The notes: a model not told the origin generated them from the letters alone. Counted from the first letter of the stretch, positions 16,001 to 24,685 are shown. The stretch: DNA of 55,704 nt from JAKOQB01 sp036824465 (GCA_036824465.1 DAITAC010000013.1:1-55704); one strand, 5' to 3'. Made by a program: numbers and translations.

Positions 16001-17155
16001 ATGAAGATTGCAGTCATTGGCGCCGGCATTGCCGGACTCGGCTGTGCGCATGCGCTGACGCGAGATGCGTCGTCATCGTGCGCCCTCACGCTATTCGAAT
16101 CCGCGCCACGCCTGGGCGGCCACACCAACACGGTCGATGTCACGCTCGACGGCGTGACGTACCCGGTCGACACCGGCTTTCTCGTTTTTAACGAGCGCAC
16201 CTATCCCCATCTGATCGGACTCTTCGACGAGTTGAAGATCCCGATCGCTTCCAGCGACATGTCGTTCTCGGTCAGCGTCGCCGAGCGCGGCCATGCGCGC
16301 CGCCTCGAATGGGCCGGCACCAGCCTCGCCAGTGTCTTCGCGCAACGACGCAACCTCGTGTCACCGCGCTTCATCGGCATGCTGGTCGATCTGCGGCGCT
16401 TCAACGCGCAAGCGACGCGCATCGCCGAGGGCAAGGAGGACGCCAGCGGGTTGACGCTGCGCGAGTTTCTCGATCGCCATCGATACAGCGAGGAGTTCCG
16501 CCACTGGTACCTGCTGCCAATGGCCGCTGCGATCTGGTCATGCCCGATGGCCACGATGCTTGCTTATCCGGTTGCCACCTTTGTGCGCTTCTGCCACAAC
16601 CACGGCCTGCTGCAGGTCAGCGATCGACCGCGCTGGTTCACGGTTCAAGGCGGCGCGCGCCAGTATGTCGAGCGGATCGCCAGGCACCTTGCGGACGTAC
16701 GCCTCGGTGATCCCGTGCAGAGAATCTCTCGCAGCCCAAGCGGCAAGGTGATTGTTTCGAGCCTGCGCTCGCGCGAAACGTTCGATCAGGTCGTGCTCGC
16801 CTGCCACAGCGACCAGGCGCTGCGCATGCTGGTCGANNNNNNNNNNNNNNNNNNNNNNNNNNNNNNNNNNNNNNNNNNNNNNNNNNNNNNNNNNNNNNNN
16901 NNNNNNNNNNNNNNNNNNNNNNNNNNNNNNNNNNNNGAGTCGGTGATTGCCGAGTTCGACTACGCGCATCCGATCTTCGATGAAGTTGCCGTCGCTGCGC
17001 AGCGTCGCCTGCCAGATCTGCAGGGCCGGCGCGGTGTCTGGTTTGCAGGTGCGTGGACTGGCTATGGATTCCATGAGGACGGCCTGAAATCGGGTCTCGC
17101 CGTCGCCGCGGCACTGCGGGCGCGAATTCCCGCTTCACTTCTGCTGGCCGCGTAA
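16001..17155 (+). CDS. FAD-dependent amine-oxidase-like protein (UfaD-like), interrupted by assembly gap
   Basis: A flavoprotein with the dinucleotide-binding GAGIAGLG near residue 8 and GGHTNTVDV near 42, and the C-terminal FAD-contact block FAGAWTGYGFHEDGLKSG. It belongs to the NAD/FAD oxidoreductase group found next to DUF1365 and cyclopropane-synthase genes. A member of this group takes part in furan or unsaturated fatty-acid formation in Rhodobacter (UfaD), which is known from memory and not proven here. 100 N (16837-16936) replace part of the middle; the usual length is around 420-430 residues, so some coding sequence is missing and the frame across the gap is accidental. ATG 16001 is preferred over the TTG at 15980. 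It is the first gene of a tightly packed cluster. Confidence 0.83.
   Translation: MKIAVIGAGIAGLGCAHALTRDASSSCALTLFESAPRLGGHTNTVDVTLDGVTYPVDTGFLVFNERTYPHLIGLFDELKIPIASSDMSFSVSVAERGHARRLEWAGTSLASVFAQRRNLVSPRFIGMLVDLRRFNAQATRIAEGKEDASGLTLREFLDRHRYSEEFRHWYLLPMAAAIWSCPMATMLAYPVATFVRFCHNHGLLQVSDRPRWFTVQGGARQYVERIARHLADVRLGDPVQRISRSPSGKVIVSSLRSRETFDQVVLACHSDQALRMLVXXXXXXXXXXXXXXXXXXXXXXXXXXXXXXXXXXESVIAEFDYAHPIFDEVAVAAQRRLPDLQGRRGVWFAGAWTGYGFHEDGLKSGLAVAAALRARIPASLLLAA
16837..16936. other. assembly gap (100 N) inside the amine oxidase gene
   Basis: Exactly 100 N, a conventional placeholder. It replaces an unknown amount of coding sequence between a segment ending CHSDQALRML and one starting ESVIAEFDYAHP. 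The protein sequence on both sides belongs to one gene. Confidence 0.98.
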
Positions 17156-17160
17156 TCCGG

Positions 17161-17982
17161 ATGAGCGCGGCGCCCATTGCCTGGCTCGGCTCCGGTTCGA
17201 TCCGGCATGCACGGCTGCGTCCGGCGAGCAATCGCTTTGCGTATGCGGGATGGTTCCTGCGGCTGCCGCTGCGGGCATTGGCGCAGCAGTCACAGCCCTG
17301 CAAATGGCTGCGGCGCAATCAGCGCGGACTGTTTGCGCTGAACGATGACGATCATGGCGACGGCCGCCCGTTGCTCGAGTGGATCGACGAATTGCTGCGC
17401 GGAGAAGGCATTGTCGACGCAACCGGTGAGGTCTGGCTACACACCCTGCCACGGGTGCTGGGAATCGTTTTCAACCCGGTCAACTTCTGGTTCTGCGAGC
17501 GCACCGATGGCGGCCTGCGTGCGGTCGTGTGCGAGGTCAACAACACCTTCGGCGAACGTCACTGCTACCTGCTCGCTCATGCCGACGGCCGCGCCATCCG
17601 CTGGGGCGAAGAACTCTCGGCGCGCAAGGTATTCCACGTGTCGCCCTTCTGTCATATCGAAGGTCGCTACCGATTTCGCTTCCTGTTGACGCGCTCCGAT
17701 GCCGCTGCGCCCCCGCGTTTCGTTGCGCGCATCGACTATGACGATGCCGGCGGGCCGCTGCTGCAGACCTCGATCGAAGGCGAGCTCGCGCCGCTCACCG
17801 ACGCGCGGCTTCTGCGCACGCTGATCACCCATCCCGCATTCACGATCGGCGTGATCGTGCGCATCCACTGGCAGGCGCTGCGACTGTGGCTCAAGCGCGT
17901 GCCTTTCATTTCCAAACCGCGTCCGCCAGAGCAGGGCGTCACGCGCTCCCACATTGATCCGTCTTCATCCGCATCAGCATGA
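17161..17982 (+). CDS. DUF1365 family protein
   Basis: A 273-residue protein of the DUF1365 family, which accompanies cyclopropane-fatty-acid synthase-like genes. Visible family landmarks are the early HARLRPASNRFAY, LPRVLGIVFNPVNFWFC near residue 97, VCEVNNTFGERHCYLL near 121 and ARKVFHVSPFCHIEGRYRF near 156. Members are thought to act in modification of membrane lipids, but the reaction is not firmly known. It starts 5 bases after the amine oxidase gene and overlaps the methyltransferase gene by four bases, indicating one operon. Confidence 0.9.
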   Translation: MSAAPIAWLGSGSIRHARLRPASNRFAYAGWFLRLPLRALAQQSQPCKWLRRNQRGLFALNDDDHGDGRPLLEWIDELLRGEGIVDATGEVWLHTLPRVLGIVFNPVNFWFCERTDGGLRAVVCEVNNTFGERHCYLLAHADGRAIRWGEELSARKVFHVSPFCHIEGRYRFRFLLTRSDAAAPPRFVARIDYDDAGGPLLQTSIEGELAPLTDARLLRTLITHPAFTIGVIVRIHWQALRLWLKRVPFISKPRPPEQGVTRSHIDPSSSASA

Positions 17983-19223
17983 ACGAATTTGCCCTCATAT
18001 CGCCACCGCGCAGCGGTGCCGCGCTCGACACCTCCGGATTCCCCGCTCAGATGCGCTGGGTACTGCGGCTGCTGGCGCGCATCGAGCATGGCTCGATCTT
18101 CATTCGCTTCCCGGATGGGCAGCAGGCGACCTTCGGGTCGGGTCAGCCGCACGCGGACATCGCGCTTGCGAACTGGAACGTCGTCGGCGCGGCGCTCAAG
18201 AGCGGTGACATCGGCTTTGCCGAGACCCACATCGCAGGCGACTGGTCGACATCCGACTTGACTCGCTTGCTGACATTCTTCATCCGCAATCGTGCTGCTG
18301 CCGAACAGGTCTTCTACGGCACCGCGCTGGGCCGGCTCGTGTACCGACTGAAGCATCTGCTGAATCGAAATACCAGGGCGCAGGCGAAGAAGAATGTCCA
18401 TGCGCACTACGACCTCGGCAATGATTTCTACGCGCTGTGGCTGGATCCATCGATGACGTACTCCAGCGCACTGTTCGGCGCAACGGTAGATACGCATGCG
18501 CCAACGACCGCAGCCGCACTCGAATCCGCGCAGTACGCTAAATACGAGCGCCTGCTGCGCGAGCTCGCCCTTGCGCCGGGCGCGCGCATTCTCGAGATCG
18601 GCTGTGGCTGGGGCGGGTTTGCGCAGACCGCAGCCATGGCGGGTCATGCCGTGACCGGCCTGACGTTATCGCCGTCGCAACTGGCGTACGCCCGCGACCG
18701 ACTGGCGCACCACGATCTGCGCGCCGAGCTGAAGCTGCAGGATTACCGGGATGAACGCGGACGCTACGATGCAATCGCCTCCATCGAGATGTTCGAGGCG
18801 GTCGGCGAAGCATACTGGCCGTCGTATTTCGAAACGCTCAAGCGCTGCCTGGTGCCGGGCGGCCGCGCATGCATCCAGACCATTGAGATCGCCGATTCGC
18901 TGTTCGAGCGTTATCGCAGGAGCACCGACTTCATCCAGCAGTACATCTTTCCCGGCGGCATGCTGCCGTCGCCGCGCGCATTCGAGTCGCAGGCAAGGCG
19001 CGCCGGGCTACGGATCACGAACGCCCGCTCGTTCGGCCGCGACTATGCGCGCACGCTTGCGGCCTGGCGCGCGCGTTTCCTTGCGCAGGACGCGGCCGTG
19101 CGTGCGCTCGGCTTTGATTCCCGCTTCATGCGTATCTGGGAGTTCTATCTCGCTTATTGCGAGGCGGCATTCGCCGAAGGCAACACCGATGTCACGCAGT
19201 ACACACTGGTCCATGCTTCGTAA
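17979..19223 (+). CDS. cyclopropane-fatty-acyl-phospholipid synthase-like methyltransferase
   Basis: A 414-residue SAM-dependent enzyme that adds a methylene or methyl group to double bonds in phospholipid acyl chains. Signatures include HAHYDLGNDFYALWLDPSMTY near residue 138, the SAM motif LEIGCGWGGFAQTA near 203, GLTLSPSQLAYAR near 227, the IEMFEAVGEAYW segment near 268 and QQYIFPGGMLPS near 320. An N-terminal domain of about 125 residues precedes the catalytic part, as in CFA synthases. In operons with a UfaD-like oxidase such an enzyme may act as the fatty-acid methylase of furan or 11-methyl lipid formation rather than making cyclopropanes; the sequence alone does not decide. It is coupled at both ends (4-base and 11-base overlaps). 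Confidence 0.92.
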   Translation: MNEFALISPPRSGAALDTSGFPAQMRWVLRLLARIEHGSIFIRFPDGQQATFGSGQPHADIALANWNVVGAALKSGDIGFAETHIAGDWSTSDLTRLLTFFIRNRAAAEQVFYGTALGRLVYRLKHLLNRNTRAQAKKNVHAHYDLGNDFYALWLDPSMTYSSALFGATVDTHAPTTAAALESAQYAKYERLLRELALAPGARILEIGCGWGGFAQTAAMAGHAVTGLTLSPSQLAYARDRLAHHDLRAELKLQDYRDERGRYDAIASIEMFEAVGEAYWPSYFETLKRCLVPGGRACIQTIEIADSLFERYRRSTDFIQQYIFPGGMLPSPRAFESQARRAGLRITNARSFGRDYARTLAAWRARFLAQDAAVRALGFDSRFMRIWEFYLAYCEAAFAEGNTDVTQYTLVHAS

Positions 19224-19764
19224 CGTCGCCGTCGCGTGTGTTGCGCTGATCGCCACTATGGCCGCGAGCGCCGATCCGGCGCGGGTTCCCGACCACATCC
19301 GCGTGTATATCAGCGACGCCAAGGTCGCCGGCCCCGGCCGACTGACCTGGTATGGCTTTCACGTGTACGACGCGCACTTGTATGTGCCCCGTGGCTTCGA
19401 TGCGCGCGCGCCGTTCACACAGCCGTTCGCGCTTGATCTGCAGTACGCGCGCAAGCTGGAAGGACGCGCAATCGCCGACACCAGTCGCGACGAAATCACG
19501 CGCATGGGCTTCGGAGCCGATGAGCAGCGCATCCGCTGGCATGCGCTGATGGTGGCCCTGTTTCCCGACGTCGACAAGGGACAGAGGCTTACCGGCGTCA
19601 ATGTGCCGGGGGTGGGCGCTCGTTTCTATTTCGATGGCCGCTTTCGCGGTGCCATCGAGGATCCGGACTTCGCGCGCGCATTCTTCTCAATCTGGCTCGA
19701 CCAGCGCACGCGTGCCCCCAGAGTGCGCGACACGCTGTTCAATCAACTCGAAGTGCAGCGATGA
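19213..19764 (+). CDS. chalcone-isomerase-like exported protein
   Basis: A 183-residue protein whose Sec signal peptide (MLRNVAVACVALIATMAASA) directs it to the periplasm. After it comes the chalcone-isomerase-like fold seen in bacterial operon proteins: LTWYGFHVYDAHLYVPRG near residue 47, FALDLQYARKLEGRAIADTS near 73, and GRFRGAIEDPDFARAFFSIW near 145. In plants such folds either isomerise chalcones or bind fatty acids, so lipid binding is plausible here. The ATG at 19213-19215 lies inside the end of the methyltransferase gene (11-base overlap) and the stop overlaps the transporter start by four bases. Confidence 0.85.
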   Translation: MLRNVAVACVALIATMAASADPARVPDHIRVYISDAKVAGPGRLTWYGFHVYDAHLYVPRGFDARAPFTQPFALDLQYARKLEGRAIADTSRDEITRMGFGADEQRIRWHALMVALFPDVDKGQRLTGVNVPGVGARFYFDGRFRGAIEDPDFARAFFSIWLDQRTRAPRVRDTLFNQLEVQR

Positions 19765-21062
19765 GCACCGGCAGCAAGCTGGCCGGTCTGGTCGCTGAGG
19801 CGCGGGGTGGCGAGGGTGCCGGCGTCGCGCGCCTCGCGGCGCATGCTGCGCTGGGCTTGCCGCTGGCGATGATGGCGTTGCCGGTCTATGTGCTGGTGCC
19901 GAAGTTCTACGCGGACCAGGTCGGCTTGACCCTTGCGACCATCGGCGCTGTGCTGCTCGCGACCCGCCTGCTCGACGCCCTCGTCGATCCGCTGCTCGGC
20001 GCCTGGATCGACGCGCAGAAACGGCTCGGCAGCTACGTGCGCCCGATCCTAGTGGCTTGCCTTCCGCTTGCGGTGGGCTTTGCGCTGTTGTTCAACCCGT
20101 GGCCCGGTTTGTCCGGCAACTCGCGCGTGTTGTGGCTGGCGATAACACTGACCGCCGCCTATCTCGGTTACAGCCTGGCCACGGTGGCGTATCAATCGTG
20201 GGGATCGGAACTGGCGCGCGACGATGCCGGAAGAACGCGCATCACCGCCGCCCGCGAAGGTTCGGGCCTGGTGGGTGTGGTGCTCGCGGCCGCACTGCCG
20301 CAGGCATTTGGAGTGTCGTCGCTGGTCGCGCTCTTCAGCGCAACCCTGGCGATCGCGCTGTTCCTGCTGCTGCGCTACTCGCCTCGCCCGGTGACTGTGG
20401 CTGGAGCGCCGACCGGCAATGCGTTCGCCGCGGTCGCCGCGCCGCTTGCCATGTCGAGCTTCCGCTGGTTGCTCGCGGTCTTCGTCGCTAATGGCATCGC
20501 GGCGGCGATTCCTGCCACGCTGGTGCTGTTCTTCGTCGCCGATCGGTTACAGCTTGAGAGCCACTCGGGTTTCTTCCTCGCGCTGTACTTCATCGCCGGC
20601 GCGGCGAGCATGCCGCTGTGGGTGCGCCTTTCGGCACGCTTCGGATTGCAGGCTGCCTGGCTGGCCGGCATGGTCGCCGCGGTCGCGGCGTTCGTCTGGG
20701 CCTACGGGCTTGGCAGCGGCGATCTCGTTGCCTTCGCAATCATCTGCGTGCTGTCCGGTGCAGCGCTCGGCGCCGATCTTGCGTTGCCGCCAGCGTTGCT
20801 GGCGCGCGTAATCGACGTCAATGGACATCGTGGCGCGCGCGAGGGCGCGTACTTCGGTCTCTGGAATTTCGTCAACAAGCTGAATCTCGCGCTGGCGGCC
20901 GGCATCGCATTGCCGCTGCTCGGCGCGCTCGGCTACACCCCGGGCGAACAAGACCCGGGAGCGCTGCAGGCGCTTTCGTTCGCTTATGCAGTCATCCCTT
21001 GTTTGCTGAAACTGATCGCCGTCGCACTGCTGCTCACGGCCTGGCGGCGACGACGCTTCTGA
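19761..21062 (+). CDS. MFS / GPH-type membrane transporter
   Basis: A 433-residue inner-membrane protein with about twelve hydrophobic helices. It resembles the glycoside-pentoside-hexuronide (GPH) cation symporter group of the major facilitator superfamily. Recognisable parts are LDALVDPLLGAWIDAQKR near residue 74, the first-half loop LATVAYQSWGSELARDDAGR, ITAAREGSGLVG near 160 and EGAYFGLWNFVNKLNLALA near 361. The substrate is unknown; given its neighbours it might move lipid precursors rather than sugars. A homologous GPH transporter sits in similar light- or singlet-oxygen-induced lipid operons. It overlaps the upstream gene by four bases (ATGA). Confidence 0.88.
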   Translation: MSTGSKLAGLVAEARGGEGAGVARLAAHAALGLPLAMMALPVYVLVPKFYADQVGLTLATIGAVLLATRLLDALVDPLLGAWIDAQKRLGSYVRPILVACLPLAVGFALLFNPWPGLSGNSRVLWLAITLTAAYLGYSLATVAYQSWGSELARDDAGRTRITAAREGSGLVGVVLAAALPQAFGVSSLVALFSATLAIALFLLLRYSPRPVTVAGAPTGNAFAAVAAPLAMSSFRWLLAVFVANGIAAAIPATLVLFFVADRLQLESHSGFFLALYFIAGAASMPLWVRLSARFGLQAAWLAGMVAAVAAFVWAYGLGSGDLVAFAIICVLSGAALGADLALPPALLARVIDVNGHRGAREGAYFGLWNFVNKLNLALAAGIALPLLGALGYTPGEQDPGALQALSFAYAVIPCLLKLIAVALLLTAWRRRRF

Positions 21063-21071
21063 GGAACTCCA

Positions 21072-21605
21072 ATGCTCGGACGCCTTCTCGTTCTGTTGTG
21101 CGCAGCGCTGCTCGTCGGCTGCGCATCGACTGATCCGCAGGTGTATTCGAAGGAAAAACCGGCGCTCGACCTGCAGCAGTACTTCAGCGGCAACCTGATC
21201 GGTCATGGCGCGGTGATGAACCGCTCGGGCGAGGTGCAGCGGCGTTTCGTCGTGACGATCAAGGGAAGCTGGAACGGAAGCATCGGCACACTCGACGAGG
21301 ATTTCACCTGGTCCGATGGCAAGAAGGAAAGGCGTGTATGGACATTGACTCCCGCCACGACACCCGGACAGTGGATCGGCACGGCGGCCGATGTGGTCGG
21401 CCAAGCCAGGGGCGCCGTCAGCGGCAACGCGTTGAACTGGTCGTACACCTTCGCCCTGAAGACCGACAGCGGTCGCACCTTCAACATCGCATTTGACGAC
21501 TGGATGTTCCTGATCGATGAGCGGGTCATGCTGAACCGCGCCGTGATGTCGTACTTCGGCTTTCGCGTCGGCGAGATCCTCATCTCGTTCCGGAGGCTGT
21601 CGTGA
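21072..21605 (+). CDS. DUF3833 lipoprotein
   Basis: A 177-residue protein with a lipoprotein signal ending in the lipobox LVGC (Cys17), so it should be anchored in the outer or inner membrane, facing the periplasm. The remainder is DUF3833: FSGNLIGHGAVMNRSGEVQRR near residue 38, GSWNGSIGTLDEDFTWSDG near 65, and WMFLIDERVMLNRAVMSYFG near 143. The fold recalls lipocalin-like lipid carriers. The function is unknown but DUF3833 commonly accompanies the CFA/DUF1365 cluster. It starts 9 bases after the transporter gene and overlaps the SDR gene by four bases. Confidence 0.9.
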   Translation: MLGRLLVLLCAALLVGCASTDPQVYSKEKPALDLQQYFSGNLIGHGAVMNRSGEVQRRFVVTIKGSWNGSIGTLDEDFTWSDGKKERRVWTLTPATTPGQWIGTAADVVGQARGAVSGNALNWSYTFALKTDSGRTFNIAFDDWMFLIDERVMLNRAVMSYFGFRVGEILISFRRLS

Positions 21606-22375
21606 GCCTGAATCCCCGCATCGACAGTTTCGCAGGCAGGCGCGTCTGGGTGATCGGCGCGTCCTATGGAATCGGGGCCGAGATCGCGCGCGAACTGCTT
21701 GCGCGCGGTGCACGCGTGGCGCTGTCGGCGCGCAAGCGCGATCTGCTCGCGCAAGTCGCCGGCGATGCGCATGACGCGCTGATTGCGGAACTTGATATCA
21801 CGGATCGCGAGAGCATCGGGCGCGCCGCACGCGCGATCGAGGCGCGCTGGGGCGGCTACGACCTGGCACTGATCGTTGCCGGCACGCACCTCGCGATGCG
21901 CGCGCAGACATGGGACCTCGCGTCCGCGAAGCAACTGCTCGATGTCAATCTGATAGGCGTACTCAACTGCCTCGACGCAATCATTCCGACCCTGTTGCAG
22001 CAGCGTTCGGGCGGTGTCGGCATCGTGTCGTCGATGGCGGGTTACTTCGGCCTGCCCAAGTCGCTGATCTATGGCGCCAGCAAGGCGGCACTGATCAATC
22101 TTGCCGAGTCACTGTACGGCGACCTGCACCCGGACGGCATCAGCGTGTACCTGATCAATCCGGGCTTCGTCGATACGCCACTCACACAGAAGAACGATTT
22201 CTCCATGCCGGCACTGATGACGGCCGACGCGGCGGCGCGCGCCACCCTCGACGGCATCGCCGCCGGCCGCTTTGAGATCCACTATCCAAAGCGCTTCACT
22301 GCCTGGTTCAAGCTGCTGCGCATGCTGCCCTATCGGCTGCAGTTCGCTGCTGTGCGCCGCGTGACGGGTCTGTGA
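21602..22375 (+). CDS. SDR-family oxidoreductase of the lipid cluster
   Basis: A 257-residue short-chain dehydrogenase starting at GTG 21602. It has GASYGIGAEIAREL for the nucleotide (residues 19-32), a catalytic serine in IVSSMAGYFG near 141 and YGASKAAL near 156. The arginine in ALSARKRD after the second strand suggests NADPH. The C-terminus (YPKRFTAWFKLLRMLPYRLQ) is basic and amphipathic, which may help it sit at the membrane, as for some lipid SDRs. Four-base overlap with DUF3833 and one-base overlap with the following NTF2-like gene (TGATG) place it firmly in the operon. Confidence 0.9.
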   Translation: MSLNPRIDSFAGRRVWVIGASYGIGAEIARELLARGARVALSARKRDLLAQVAGDAHDALIAELDITDRESIGRAARAIEARWGGYDLALIVAGTHLAMRAQTWDLASAKQLLDVNLIGVLNCLDAIIPTLLQQRSGGVGIVSSMAGYFGLPKSLIYGASKAALINLAESLYGDLHPDGISVYLINPGFVDTPLTQKNDFSMPALMTADAAARATLDGIAAGRFEIHYPKRFTAWFKLLRMLPYRLQFAAVRRVTGL

Positions 22376-22800
22376 TGAACGACGCCGCCGCGCGTGCGAA
22401 GCAATTCTTTGAGACGCTCGACGAAGCGAGCCTCGCGCGCATCGACACGGTGTACGCACCCGGCGCGTATTTCAAGGACCCGTTCAACGAAGTCGACGGT
22501 GTTGAAGCGATTCGCCGCATCTTCGCGCACATGTTCGTGCAGATCGATGCCCCGCGCTTCGTGGTAAAGGACGTCGTTTGTGAAGGCGATCAGGCGCTGA
22601 TGACATGGGACTTCCACTTTCGCATGCGCCGCTTCAACCGCGAGCCGCAGGTGATCCACGGCGCGTCCCACCTGCGCTTCGCCGCTGACGGACGCGTGTC
22701 GTTTCATCGCGACTACTGGGACGCAGCAGAGGAGCTGTATGAGAAACTCCCGTTCCTGGGCGGCCTGATGCGCTGGCTGAAGCGCCGCGCCGCCGGCTGA
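22375..22800 (+). CDS. NTF2-like (SnoaL-type) protein
   Basis: A 141-residue small alpha+beta-barrel protein. SnoaL/NTF2-like proteins are isomerases, cyclases or ligand carriers. The pattern is typical: a helical start, IDTVYAPGAYFKDPFNEV near residue 22, IRRIFAHMFVQI near 43, and HGASHLRFAADGRVSFHRDY near 93. ATG 22375 overlaps the SDR stop (TGATG) and is preferred over the GTG three bases earlier. This gene type recurs in the CFA/DUF1365 cluster, but no reaction is established. Confidence 0.85.
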   Translation: MNDAAARAKQFFETLDEASLARIDTVYAPGAYFKDPFNEVDGVEAIRRIFAHMFVQIDAPRFVVKDVVCEGDQALMTWDFHFRMRRFNREPQVIHGASHLRFAADGRVSFHRDYWDAAEELYEKLPFLGGLMRWLKRRAAG

Positions 22801-22823
22801 ATTCCTTACGACAAGGGATGACC

Positions 22824-23681
22824 ATGCTGTATCCCGAATTGTTCAAATCGCTCGAATCCGTCCGCTGGAGCATGGAGAAGGATGTTCCGTGGGCCCAGTT
22901 CGACACCGCAAAACTGTCCGACGAGCAGGCGCAGACAATCCGCATGAACGCGATCACCGAGTGGTCAGCGCTTCCGGCCACCGAGATGTTCCTGCGCGAC
23001 AACCGCCACGACTCTGACTTCTCCGCGTTCATGTCGGTGTGGTTTTTCGAGGAGCAGAAGCACGCGCTGGTACTGATCGAGTATCTGCGACGCTTCCGAC
23101 CGGATCTGGTGCCGACGCATGATGAGTTGCACAACGTCCGCTTCGAGTTCGATCCGGCGCCCGCACTGGAGACGCTGACGCTTCACTTCTGCGGCGAGAT
23201 CCGACTGAACCACTGGTACCGCCGGGCGGCCGAGTGGCATACCGAACCGGTGATCAAGCACATCTACAAGCTGCTGAGCCAGGATGAGGCGCGCCATGGC
23301 GGCGCGTACCTGCGCTACATGAAGAAGTACCTGGGCGAACTCGGTGACACCGCGCGCGCGGCGTTCTCGAAGATCGGCGTGTTGATGGCGAGCGCGAAGC
23401 GAACGGCCAAGGCGCTGCATCCCACCAACCTGCACGTCAGCCAGGCGCACTATCCGCGCGACACGGTGCAGTCGCGGCTGCCCGATCCGCAATGGCTCGA
23501 GCATTGGCTTGATGCGCAGATCAAGTTCGACGAAGTCTGGGAAGGCAAGGTGGTCGAGCGCATCCTGCACAACATGAGCCTGTTGTTCGAACGCACCTTC
23601 AATTCGGTGCAGGAACTGAACCGCTATCGCAAGGAAGTGACGGCCCGGCTCGCCGCGTCAGGCGCCCCGCAGGCTGCATGA
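22824..23681 (+). CDS. ferritin-like diiron protein, acyl-ACP-desaturase-like
   Basis: A 285-residue all-helical protein with the two diiron carboxylate motifs of the ferritin-like/desaturase superfamily: EEQKH in FFEEQKHALVL near residue 78 and DEARH in SQDEARHGGAY near 155, together with matching glutamates earlier in each helix pair. Such enzymes activate O2; stearoyl-ACP desaturase is the best-known relative. Oxidation of an acyl chain fits the neighbouring lipid genes but is inferred. The start at ATG 22824 has AAGGG 6 bases upstream; an ATG at 22818 would sit directly on that site. It overlaps the asparaginase gene by four bases. Confidence 0.82.
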   Translation: MLYPELFKSLESVRWSMEKDVPWAQFDTAKLSDEQAQTIRMNAITEWSALPATEMFLRDNRHDSDFSAFMSVWFFEEQKHALVLIEYLRRFRPDLVPTHDELHNVRFEFDPAPALETLTLHFCGEIRLNHWYRRAAEWHTEPVIKHIYKLLSQDEARHGGAYLRYMKKYLGELGDTARAAFSKIGVLMASAKRTAKALHPTNLHVSQAHYPRDTVQSRLPDPQWLEHWLDAQIKFDEVWEGKVVERILHNMSLLFERTFNSVQELNRYRKEVTARLAASGAPQAA

Positions 23682-24685
23682 CGCTGACACCGCCCAGTCA
23701 CGTGCCGCTCGTCGTCGCCACGCGCGGCGGCATGCCGGAACTCGTGCACATCGGTTCAATCGCCGTGGTCGACGCAGCGGGCAGGCTGATCGCGGGCGTC
23801 GGGGACCCCGCCGCGTTCAACTTCACACGCTCGTCGCTCAAGCCGCTGCAGGCGCTGCCGTTCGTCGCGGACGACGGCATGCAGCGGCTCGGCTTCACGT
23901 CGCACGAACTGGCGTTGATGTGTGCGAGCCATAACGGCGAGGCGATCCACGTCGCCGTCGCGCGGCGCATGCTCGATCGAATCGGGCTGGGCGAGCCTGA
24001 TCTGCAATGCGGTTGCCATCCGCCGAGTTATTTCACCCATACCGGCACGCAGGCGCCACCGGGCGCGCGCTGGAACCAGTTGCACCACAACTGCTCGGGC
24101 AAGCACAGCGGATTCCTCGCCTGGTGTCGCCTGCATGGGGCGCCAACGCGGAGTTACCTGGACCCCGAGTCGCGACTGCAGCAACGCGTGCGCGAGGTCG
24201 TGCGCGGCTATGCGGCGGGCGCCGAGCCACCGCTGGGAATCGACGGGTGCAGCGCGCCGAATTTCGCGCTGCCTCTTACCGGGTTGGCGCAGGCCTTCTG
24301 TCATCTCGCGATCGGGAAGACGCCGGAGCTTGCTGCGCTGTCCTACGCGATGACGCGGCATCCCGATCTGGTGTCGGGCACGGCGCGCAGCGACCTGGCG
24401 CTGATGCAAACCGGCGGCGGCGACTGGGTTACGAAGATCGGCGCCGACGGTGTGCAGGCAATCGGTGTGAAGCGCAAGGGCATCGGCATTGCGGTGCGCA
24501 TCGCGGACGGCAATTCGCGCGCACTGATCGCGGCAACCGTCGAAGTGCTGCAGCAACTCGGATTACTCGAAGACACGTCTGCCACGCCATTGGCCAAATA
24601 CACACGGCCGCAGATCAAGAACTACCGTGGCACCGTGGTCGGCGATGTCCAACCGCTGTTCAGCCTGCCGCGCGTCTCCCTTTGA
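23678..24685 (+). CDS. asparaginase, class 3 (rhizobial/ReAII-like)
   Basis: A 335-residue L-asparaginase of the family first known from Rhizobium etli (Asparaginase_II), unrelated to the E. coli AnsA/AnsB types. Signatures are RSSLKPLQALPF near residue 50, LMCASHNGE near 78, the metal-linked CGCHPP near 109, and NCSGKHSGFLAWC near 137, whose Ser-Lys pair is catalytic in solved members. No signal peptide is seen, so it should be cytosolic. It is translationally coupled to the diiron protein gene and ends the ten-gene run, although asparagine breakdown has no obvious link with lipids. It is convergent with the VOC gene with no spacer. Confidence 0.88.
   Translation: MTLTPPSHVPLVVATRGGMPELVHIGSIAVVDAAGRLIAGVGDPAAFNFTRSSLKPLQALPFVADDGMQRLGFTSHELALMCASHNGEAIHVAVARRMLDRIGLGEPDLQCGCHPPSYFTHTGTQAPPGARWNQLHHNCSGKHSGFLAWCRLHGAPTRSYLDPESRLQQRVREVVRGYAAGAEPPLGIDGCSAPNFALPLTGLAQAFCHLAIGKTPELAALSYAMTRHPDLVSGTARSDLALMQTGGGDWVTKIGADGVQAIGVKRKGIGIAVRIADGNSRALIAATVEVLQQLGLLEDTSATPLAKYTRPQIKNYRGTVVGDVQPLFSLPRVSL

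Noticed and set aside
20547..21713. 388-residue open frame on the minus strand
   Set aside because: Antisense of the transporter and DUF3833 genes; no recognisable motif.
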